DNA of 9,115 nucleotides from Deltaproteobacteria bacterium (lineage in GTDB: Bacteria; Desulfobacterota_B; Binatia; UBA9968). Shown in pieces: positions 5,513 through 9,115 of this stretch (positions are counted from its first letter, which is position 1; every line of letters begins with the position of its first letter). The stretch lies in assembly GCA_005879255.1 (NCBI GenBank), contig VBKY01000361.1, forward strand, positions 1 to 9,115, written 5' to 3'. The translations under genes and the position numbers were made by a program. The notes under the pieces were generated by a model. The model saw only the letters and a program-made list of their open reading frames with translations, ran no database searches and had not been told where the DNA came from.

Positions 5513-5896
5513 TCAATCGGGAATGCAGGCGGTGACGGTTATCTCCACAAGGAGTTCGGGGGCGTTCAACATGACTTCCACCGTGGTCCTGGCTGGTTTG
5601 TTGCTCGGGAAAAACTTGGCGTACTCCTCGTTGTACGCCGCAAGTTCCTCACGTCTGGTCAGATGCGTCAGCACCGTCAGAACATTGTCGAGAGATGTCC
5701 CCGCGGTTTCCAAAATCATCTTGACGCGTTGAAGGGCGTACTGAGTCTGCTCGCGAACGTCTCTGCCGACCTCCCCGGTGATTGGGTGTCGGCCGGTTTG
5801 ACCGGCGACGAACACCAGATCTCCAAACCGCGTGGCCGGTGAGAGATTTGGATTCGCCGCAGCAAGATTCACCTGAATAACTTCTTTCTTAGGCAT
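5513..5896 (-). CDS. RidA/YjgF/UK114 family protein (127 aa)
   Basis: Length and motifs are typical of the RidA family: an opening strand 'KKEVIQVN', 'YA.R.GDLVFVAGQTG' near residues 20-35 (here 'SPATRFGDLVFVAGQTGR'), the helix 'QTQYALQRVKMILETAGTSLDNV', and the 'PARTTVEV' block with Arg103, the conserved residue that binds the carboxylate of the substrate. Glu118 in 'LLVEITVTA' matches the conserved acidic residue of catalytically active members. Active RidA proteins hydrolyse reactive enamine/imine intermediates such as 2-aminoacrylate to keto acids and ammonia in trimers in the cytosol. Both key residues are kept, so deaminase activity is plausible; the subfamily (RidA proper or Rid1-7) cannot be fixed by eye. 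AAGGAGA shortly before the ATG fixes the start. The next gene on the strand is 233 bp downstream across repeats, so an operon is unlikely. Confidence 0.92.
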   Translation of the reverse strand: MPKKEVIQVNLAAANPNLSPATRFGDLVFVAGQTGRHPITGEVGRDVREQTQYALQRVKMILETAGTSLDNVLTVLTHLTRREELAAYNEEYAKFFPSNKPARTTVEVMLNAPELLVEITVTACIPD

Positions 5897-5900
5897 CTGG

Positions 5901-5907
5901 TCTCCTT
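5901..5907 (-). promoter_or_regulatory. Ribosome binding site of the RidA-family gene
   Basis: AAGGAGA on the minus strand, 4 nt before the ATG at 5894-5896. It lies between the gene and the stop codon of the transposase remnant, only 25 bp upstream of the start, so the RidA promoter probably lies inside or beyond that remnant. Confidence 0.75.
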
Positions 5908-5921
5908 CAACAGAAGCGCAT

Positions 5922-6092
5922 CTAAATACTCTGCGCGATAACGTTTGGCCCGGTGTCCTTCACTAAAAGATGGACATGGTTGGACGTAACCATACAGTTG
6001 AGCACCGACAAACCAAAGCGCTTCCTTGCTTCGAAAACCCAGCGCAAGTAACGACGCCGATCGCGCATTCCGAGGCTCCCGAAGTATAAGTT
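5922..6092 (-). pseudogene. Remnant of a REP-associated tyrosine transposase (RAYT, Y1/HUH type)
   Basis: The minus strand encodes DRRRYLRWVFEARKRFGLS, then VLNCMVTSNHVHLLVKDTG and 'PNVIAQS', and stops at 5922-5924. 'NHVHLLVKD' is the HUH metal-binding motif of Y1/IS200-like transposases. The surrounding words 'RRYLRW.FEA.KRFGL.VLN..VTSNH.HLLVKDTG.NVIAQSMQL' are, from memory, the hallmark of a RAYT subgroup. Intact members are about 200-250 residues; here the N-terminal start and everything after 'IAQS', including the catalytic tyrosine helix, are missing, so it is inactive. Its upstream end borders GAACG array 4. RAYTs are known to be tied to palindromic REP repeats, so a relic next to several dispersed repeat types is suggestive. 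The stop lies 25 bp upstream of the RidA start. Confidence 0.75.
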
Positions 6093-6110
6093 TCCCTTTC
6101 TTGAATCTGC

Positions 6111-6163
6111 TAACGATTGGAACGACTTAAACTGAGCGTAGCGGTGGAACGTTTGGAACGGGC
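6111..6163 (+). repeat. GAACG array, copy 4
   Basis: TAACGATTGGAACGACTTA, then AACTGAGCGTAGCGGTGGAACG and TTTGGAACGGG. It shares the central 'GAGCGTAGCG' with copies 1 and 3 and the terminal 'GGAACGGG' with copies 2 and 5. It bridges the transposase remnant and the element half copy at 6178. Confidence 0.75.
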
Positions 6164-6177
6164 CGCAGTTGTTGAAT

Positions 6178-6292
6178 GTTGGCGCGCGGCATCGGTTTTC
6201 CTTAGAGGGTGGCTTTTCGGCTTCAAAAAGCGACCGCTGCTTTTTATGATACCTTGGGCTGTTAAATCAAGAAGTTGCCTTGGTCCGACCGG
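6178..6292 (+). repeat. Right-half copy of the GGTCSGACC element
   Basis: This ~115-bp segment aligns along its length with 8397-8524 of the complete element. Shared blocks are 'GCGGCATCG', 'CTTAGAGG', 'CGGCTTCAAAAAG' / 'CCGCTTCAAAAAG', 'ACCGCT', 'AAATCAAGAA.TTGCC' and a terminal TGGTCCGACC at 6281-6290. The left half (GGTCGGACC to TTCTTCCCA) is absent, and GAACG array 4 occupies its place. A deletion or a composite repeat arrangement could explain this. Confidence 0.75.
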
Positions 6293-6320
6293 AACCTAGC
6301 TACACTCAGGGTTGTGTCCT

Positions 6321-6366
6321 TAAACGTTTTGAACGGAGCGAAGCGATTGAACGATTGGAACGGGGC
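6321..6366 (+). repeat. GAACG array, copy 5
   Basis: TAAACGTTTTGAACGGAGCG, then AAGCGATTGAACGATTGGAACGGGG. It is well preserved and only 155 bp after copy 4, separated from it by the element half copy. Confidence 0.8.
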
Positions 6367-6629
6367 TAGTGCATGGATGCTTCGCGCCGCGCGCCTAAAT
6401 TTGTATTCACGGATGTTTTGGGACTGGACGATGGGCGGTATTGAGTCATGCAACGGGAAAGTAGTTTTGTCGTTCTTCACCGCTATTTCACTTCCTAGTG
6501 TAGTTAAATTCCTTCAAAGTTGGGAATCCCGAATGTTCCGCGGCGCGCTAAAGTTTCGATCGGACAAGCACTTTTCGGGGTAGGGTAGGGCGCTGCCTTA
6601 TGGCATATTTCTTGCCAATGCACGGCTAT
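6367..6629. other. Non-coding leader before double-CxxC paralogue 2
   Basis: No gene, RNA or convincing promoter is recognised. The open frame across 6275-6583 starts in the GAACG array and has no family features. GGGTAGGGTAGGG at 6578-6590 is a short purine-rich repetition just before a possible upstream ATG (6600). Confidence 0.35.
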
Positions 6630-6830
6630 ATGGAGCATCACTGCCAGCGTTGCAACAGGTTCACGATGGGCAGCGCTTACAGAGTCACGAACCGGGAATT
6701 TGGCGTCATGAGGCTAGACATGATTGTTTGCTATGAGTGTTATCTTGATGCCCGGCGACTCGGCCTTGATACGGAAAAAATAAGGCTGCGCGACTCCGTT
6801 AGCGAATCGCACCGCGAGCAAGCAGCTTGA
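6630..6830 (+). CDS. Small double-CxxC (zinc-ribbon-like) protein, paralogue 2 (66 aa)
   Basis: From the chosen ATG the product reads MEHHCQRCNRFTMGSAYRVT, has a second pair 'VCYEC' about 26 residues on, and then 'LDARRLGLDTEKI'. Both CxxC pairs, 'FT', 'Y.VT', 'GV..L.M.VC' and 'A.RLGL' are shared with the product of 2322-2564, so the two are paralogues, roughly half identical over the N-terminal 46 residues. The C-terminus is shorter and lacks the Lys/Thr-rich tail. The frame also opens at ATG 6600 and 6618. ATG 6630 is chosen because the paralogue, which has a clear ribosome site, starts at the equivalent residue; no strong ribosome site is seen for any of the three. A metal-binding fold is likely; the function is unknown. 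Confidence 0.65.
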   Translation: MEHHCQRCNRFTMGSAYRVTNREFGVMRLDMIVCYECYLDARRLGLDTEKIRLRDSVSESHREQAA

Positions 6831-6900
6831 CTGTGCGGCGGCTCATCAGATTGCGTGCGCTCGAAACATCGGGTCTTAGCGCAGACCACGGGAGTCATGC
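6831..6900. other. Short intergenic stretch with small hairpin
   Basis: GGTCT-TAGCGC-AGACC forms a 5-bp hairpin (about 6872-6887), 40 bp after the gene stop and without a T-run. Little else can be seen. Confidence 0.25.
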
Positions 6901-6940
6901 GGTCGGACCACGCTACCCACAGTTTCAGCATTTTAATCCC
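6901..6940 (+). repeat. Left-end half copy B of the GGTCSGACC element
   Basis: GGTCGGACCACGCTACCCA, then CAGTTTCAGCATTTTAATCCCA. It matches left ends A (1847) and C (8327) and is closest to A. No matching right half follows. Confidence 0.65.
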
Positions 6941-7041
6941 AGTCTTAGCGCGTCACTTTCGCTCGCAAATTCATGCCTGTAAGCTTCACTCTGCTCGCGC
7001 AGTGCATAGGTGCCGTCTGGTTGCACCACTGCTCGATGCAT
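6925..7041 (-). CDS. Possible small ORF or gene tail ending in the element (38 aa)
   Basis: On the minus strand an ATG at 7039-7041 opens MHRAVVQPDGTYALREQSEA, then 'YRHEFASESDALRLGLKC', with its stop inside element copy B. The composition looks protein-like and the frame is open upstream to about 7090 without a start codon. No ribosome binding site is seen and I do not recognise a family. It may be the end of a gene truncated by the element, or chance. Confidence 0.25.
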   Translation of the reverse strand: MHRAVVQPDGTYALREQSEAYRHEFASESDALRLGLKC

Positions 7042-7145
7042 GGCTTGGAGAGCGGCTTGATCACTTGTAGACCATTCAGGAACTAATCACAGCCTCGTCA
7101 TAAATACGCGGTTAATTGTCGCTTTTCCGACACTTTCTATTTCGA
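7042..7145. other. Non-coding stretch upstream of the 7202 gene
   Basis: I see no feature here beyond the sequence leading into the promoter candidate at 7146. Confidence 0.3.
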
Positions 7146-7174
7146 TTGACAGCTGCGGGTGATTCTTATTTATT
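7146..7174 (+). promoter_or_regulatory. Candidate sigma-70 promoter for the 7202 gene
   Basis: TTGACA (7146-7151) is a perfect -35 box. A 17-bp spacer leads to TTTATT (7169-7174), a partial -10 match. It would start transcription near 7181, about 20 nt before the ATG at 7202. Confidence 0.4.
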
Positions 7175-7201
7175 TGGCCTGTGTTGCACGTCATCATTGA
7201 G

Positions 7202-7438
7202 ATGCTACTCCCAGTTTATGACGGCTTTGTAGATAAGTGCGACCAATCCTCACGCGAATACGCGGTCCTCAAAAATGGCATCATTATCCGCCGACCGAAG
7301 GGCGATCACTTCGAGCGCATAGTGGAAATCAAATGCGATATGGACGATGCCGACAAACTTTTTTTATTAGCTTCTAAGGTCTACCCCGAAGCTCTTGAAG
7401 ACATCATAAAAGCTATCGCGCGCGTGAAGTCGGATTAG
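7202..7438 (+). CDS. Hypothetical protein (78 aa)
   Basis: The product starts MLLPVYDGFVDKCDQSS and continues with 'EYAVLKNGIIIRRPKGDHFE' and a helical C-terminus 'DADKLFLLASKVYPEALEDI'. It looks like a small alpha/beta protein without signal peptide or membrane segment. I recognise no family. The frame also opens at a GTG (7181) seven codons earlier. Neither start has a good ribosome site; ATG 7202 is preferred because the promoter candidate would otherwise leave no leader. Codon use and amino-acid composition look genuine. The stop overlaps the end of a decayed convergent gene (7435-7606). The function is unknown. Confidence 0.55.
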   Translation: MLLPVYDGFVDKCDQSSREYAVLKNGIIIRRPKGDHFERIVEIKCDMDDADKLFLLASKVYPEALEDIIKAIARVKSD

Positions 7439-7606
7439 CTGTCAGCAACACTCTTATCGGTCGCCTTGTCCATCGGCGTGCCAACGGGTAGTTGTTACTT
7501 ATGCTCGTCAATCCAAGCGCGAGCAGCGGGCAGGGGATAGCTCGCTTAAATGCAACGACTCCATCGCCTTGAACCTGATTAACGGTTCAGCCAGAGGCTG
7601 ATCAGC
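7435..7606 (-). pseudogene. Degraded small gene with frameshift and stop
   Basis: On the minus strand one frame reads PLAEPLIRFKAMESLHLSEL and then 'SPA'. After a +1 shift near 7530 the sense continues as 'ARAWIDEHK', then TAA, then 'QLPVGTPMDKATDKSVADS' and a final stop at 7435-7437. The three pieces join into one plausible protein, 'LSELSPA-ARAWIDEHK-QLPVGTPMDKATD', so one indel and one nonsense mutation are inferred. I do not recognise a named family with certainty. A chance alignment of frames remains possible, but the coding look on both sides of the lesions argues for a recent pseudogene. Confidence 0.45.
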
Positions 7607-7607
7607 C
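7571..7607. other. Cluster of short inverted repeats
   Basis: GAACC (7571-7575) pairs with GGTTC (7584-7588). CAGCC (7588-7592) pairs with GGCTG (7596-7600), and GGCTGATCAGCC (7596-7607) is a perfect 12-bp palindrome. The group may be an operator-like site or a chance feature of the pseudogene. The following 7608-7700 shows nothing recognisable. Confidence 0.3.
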
Positions 7608-7704
7608 TAAAGCTGAGACTGGTGCGGACCTAATCTGACACCGAATGATTGGAAACAGGGGGCGTGACCTAGACGATCAAACACGGACCGGTTGATACTA
7701 TGGG

Positions 7705-7725
7705 AGAAGAAAAAAAAATTCTTCT
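7705..7725. other. A-rich inverted repeat
   Basis: AGAAGAA, seven A and TTCTTCT form a perfect 7-bp inverted repeat about 140 bp upstream of the VOC gene. The frame opening just before it (ATG 7700) is not used, because a strong ribosome site marks the downstream start. Confidence 0.3.
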
Positions 7726-7854
7726 TTGCGGGAAGGTTTGTGCCTACTTGACCTGTCGGCTATATGGTAACCCCATCAGCAACTATTACAGTTGTCTTCT
7801 CGAACGAAGAAGTTTATTTTTCGGCTGGGTCAGTATTAAACATTGCAGTAATGC

Positions 7855-7861
7855 AAGGAGG
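7855..7861 (+). promoter_or_regulatory. Strong ribosome binding site of the VOC gene
   Basis: AAGGAGG, 6 nt before ATG 7868. It decides the start against the upstream in-frame ATG at 7700. Confidence 0.85.
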
Positions 7862-7867
7862 TTTTCT

Positions 7868-8392
7868 ATGGGAACGTTCAAAATCGAAGGCGTCACTCAT
7901 TGGTCGATTCCCGTCAATAACTTAAAGGAATCCGAAGATTTCTATGGCGGGCTGCTCGGCCTCAAAGCGGTCGGGCGCCTCAACAACAACGTGATGTCCT
8001 GCTTCAACATCGGCGATCACAATATCCTTTTATGCGAGCGGGAGAAACCGCAGGACAAAAACACGGTCGAAGAGCGCGTGCATCATTCTTTCACGGTGAG
8101 CGCCGAAGGTTTCGTGCAGGCTTGCAAGACGCTTCACGAAAAGAAGATTCCCATCGTCGAGCTGGAATACCGCGCCAAGGGCTATTTCACCGGGCGGGAG
8201 CTCTATTTTCATGATCCCAGCGGCAACCGCCTCGAGATCCGCGACCCCACCTGGAAGAAGGGAATGCCGGAACCGCCCTACGAGGAGATCGTGAAGTCCC
8301 AAGCAAAACTCGCGCTCCAAAGATCGGGGCGGACCAAACTTTGTCTTAGCACTTCAGCGTTTTCTTCCCAGAAGAGAGTGTCTGGTTCATGA
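7868..8392 (+). CDS. VOC-superfamily (glyoxalase/extradiol dioxygenase fold) protein (174 aa)
   Basis: The product opens MGTFKIEGVTHWSIPVNNLK, with His11 on the first metal-binding strand, then 'SEDFYGGLLGLKAVGR'. 'VHHSFTVSAEGF' supplies the His that starts the second beta-alpha-beta-beta-beta module, and 'LYFHDPSGNRLEIRD' supplies the Glu of the H-H-E metal site. These are the hallmarks of a complete two-module vicinal oxygen chelate domain of about 130 residues. Members include glyoxalases, extradiol dioxygenases, fosfomycin-resistance proteins and epimerases; the substrate cannot be told. Residues from about 153 onward ('GRTKLCLSTSAF' to the end) are encoded by the repeat element that begins at 8325, so the tail is not native and the original stop was lost. 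The domain itself is intact and activity may be preserved. It is a single gene, convergent with the DUF4926 gene. Confidence 0.85.
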   Translation: MGTFKIEGVTHWSIPVNNLKESEDFYGGLLGLKAVGRLNNNVMSCFNIGDHNILLCEREKPQDKNTVEERVHHSFTVSAEGFVQACKTLHEKKIPIVELEYRAKGYFTGRELYFHDPSGNRLEIRDPTWKKGMPEPPYEEIVKSQAKLALQRSGRTKLCLSTSAFSSQKRVSGS

Positions 8393-8525
8393 AATGGTTG
8401 GCTCGCGGCATCGTTTTCTCTTAGAGGTTGCATTTCCGCTTCAAAAAGTCACCGCTAAGCTCTTAATGATGCCTTCTATGCGATCTGATATTGTCAAATC
8501 AAGAAATTGCCGTGGTCCGACCCCG
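8325..8525 (+). mobile_element. Complete ~200-bp inverted-repeat element (MITE-like), GGTCSGACC ends
   Basis: The left end CGGGGCGGACC (8325-8335) mirrors the right end GGTCCGACCCCG (8514-8525) apart from one base. The left half matches copies A and B, and the right half matches 6178-6292 and 4050-4085. It is non-coding apart from the tail of the VOC gene, which it supplies. Caution: GGTCSGACC is itself nearly a palindrome, so part of the inverted match is built in. I see no clear target-site duplication. Its size and lack of a transposase gene suit a MITE or other non-autonomous element; the mobiliser is unknown. Confidence 0.6.
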
Positions 8526-8569
8526 GGAAGTTGCCCTCGGAGACCCCAAGGGGGCGAGATAACCGCAGC

Positions 8570-8797
8570 TTACGCTCGTAACAAACGTGCGTGCGTGATT
8601 TCCTTTCTCTGAACTGGACGAATCTGGGACGCACCTAAAGTCGCTATTGCCAACGTCTCTCCATCGAGAGCTACAAACTCTACTTCAAACGCTTCGCCCT
8701 TTTTGTGGACATGGATGACTGTACCTACGTCGCCCGTTTTCAATCCTTGTTCCGGGACTTCTTTTTTCAAGACAACCCTGTCATGTTCTTTGATCAT
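8570..8797 (-). CDS. DUF4926-family small protein (75 aa)
   Basis: The product MIKEHDRVVLKKEVPEQGLK, 'TGDVGTVIHVHKKGEAFEVEFV', 'LDGETLAIATLGASQIRPV' matches from memory the DUF4926 family: small beta-rich proteins with an SH3-like 'GD.GTVV.VY..G..YEVEF....G.T' core. AGGAGG stands 5 nt before the ATG and overlaps the stop codon of the preceding DUF6883 gene (TAG of 8807-8809), with 9 nt between stop and start. The two are therefore co-transcribed and probably translationally coupled. The family function is not established. Small size, tight pairing and the scattered nature of the locus would fit an antitoxin- or immunity-like partner, which is inference only. It runs convergent to the VOC gene, and its stop lies 44 bp past the element end. 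Confidence 0.85.
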   Translation of the reverse strand: MIKEHDRVVLKKEVPEQGLKTGDVGTVIHVHKKGEAFEVEFVALDGETLAIATLGASQIRPVQRKEITHARLLRA

Positions 8798-8806
8798 ACG
8801 GTCCTC

Positions 8807-9115
8807 CTATCTAGGGTGCGCCGTTATTAGTCGTGGCGCTCGTGAACGTTTGGCCAAAATCCAAACCGTTCGCACTTCGGGATTACGCTCATCAGGCGTT
8901 TCGAGGGGGCCATCAACGCTATAACGAGTTCCATGCGCTGATTCTACGGAAACACTCACGAGATTTTCTCTTCCATGTTTTCTAAGAGCACTGGCAAGAA
9001 CCTCCCACTCCTGCACGCGAAACCCAAACATTGAAAAGAAACGTGTCTTGCTACTTCCGTCGGAATGCGAGAACGATAGCAAATACTCGGCGACTTTCTT
9101 CCGCTCGACACGAGC
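8807..9115 (-). CDS. DUF6883-family protein, C-terminal part (runs off the right edge)
   Basis: The visible 102 codons read VERKKVAEYLLSFSHSDG, 'SKTRFFSMFGF', 'WEVLASALRKHGREN', 'GTRYSVDGPLETPDER' and 'VRTVWILAKRSRAPRLITAHP', ending in TAG. From memory this is the DUF6883 pattern 'K...YLL...HP.G.SKA.FF..FGF....W..L..AL..H.......GTRY.V.G.L..PDGR.P.VR.VW', covering nearly the whole domain. The frame is open to the window edge, so the start lies outside; the domain may be a free-standing protein of about 110-130 residues or the end of a longer one. I recall DUF6883 beside DUF4926 genes, and as a domain linked to polymorphic toxins in some genomes, but cannot confirm the latter. Its stop overlaps the ribosome site of the DUF4926 gene. 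Confidence 0.8.
   Translation of the reverse strand, partial: ARVERKKVAEYLLSFSHSDGSSKTRFFSMFGFRVQEWEVLASALRKHGRENLVSVSVESAHGTRYSVDGPLETPDERNPEVRTVWILAKRSRAPRLITAHPR

Noticed and set aside
5281..5516. Upstream extension of the cNMP/FHA protein to 5516
   Set aside because: The extra 79 codons read through GAACG array 3 and the CCTGTTG repeat, whereas a strong GGAGG and the domain start mark 5279.
6117..6583. Open frames on both strands across 6117-6583
   Set aside because: They are produced by the 9-bp GAACG arrays and the element half copy; they have no ribosome sites and no family resemblance.
7700..7867. Extended N-terminus for the VOC protein from ATG 7700
   Set aside because: AAGGAGG directly precedes ATG 7868, and the VOC fold begins there; the extension has no family match and contains an A-rich hairpin.
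8030..8320. Minus-strand 96-codon open frame within the VOC gene
   Set aside because: It is an antisense shadow of a gene with clear domain motifs and has no ribosome site.

Overview
The window looks like an accessory, repeat-rich stretch of a bacterial chromosome of middling GC content. I cannot place it firmly. Shine-Dalgarno sites are strong, and the intergenic DNA is filled with short dispersed repeats and gene remnants of a kind I associate with uncultured Deltaproteobacteria-like (Desulfobacterota and related) genomes; that is an impression, not a proof. Intact genes are short and mostly single, separated by 200-500 bp of non-coding DNA. No plasmid, phage or CRISPR hallmark genes are present.

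Left part (1-2115). An unknown gene runs off the left edge on the minus strand (1-156). A strongly expressed-looking 85-residue conserved protein follows at 579-836 (+). A secreted Pro/Tyr-rich protein lies at 1188-1613 (-). A 28-bp 3' end of a tRNA-Pro without the tRNA body (1766-1793, -) sits beside a palindromic repeat end and a C-terminal remnant of a type I restriction-modification M subunit (1968-2115, -). This resembles the scar of a genomic island inserted at, and later decayed from, a tRNA gene.

Middle part (2322-5896). A small double-CxxC protein (2322-2564, -) is preceded by a pair of perfect DnaA boxes facing each other (2725-2748). Next come a membrane-anchored SGNH/GDSL hydrolase (2852-3946, -), a 3' remnant of a metallophosphoesterase-like gene (4130-4354, +), a cyclic-nucleotide-binding plus FHA regulatory protein (4563-5279, -) and a RidA-family deaminase (5513-5896, -).

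Right part (5922-9115). A remnant of a REP-associated tyrosine transposase (RAYT) with its HUH motif (5922-6092, -) adjoins two 9-bp-period GAACG arrays and half of a dispersed element. A paralogue of the double-CxxC protein lies at 6630-6830 (+), an unknown 78-residue protein at 7202-7438 (+), and a VOC/glyoxalase-fold protein at 7868-8392 (+) whose C-terminus is supplied by a complete ~200-bp inverted-repeat element (8325-8525). A coupled DUF6883-DUF4926 pair on the minus strand ends the window.

The genes do not form a recognisable pathway. The connecting theme is repeats: five same-orientation GAACG arrays, a GGTCSGACC-ended element in full and half copies, and other short repeats, with a decayed RAYT as a possible former mobiliser. 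I see no convincing new defence or metabolic system. The repeat families and the DUF6883/DUF4926 pair are the parts most worth following up.
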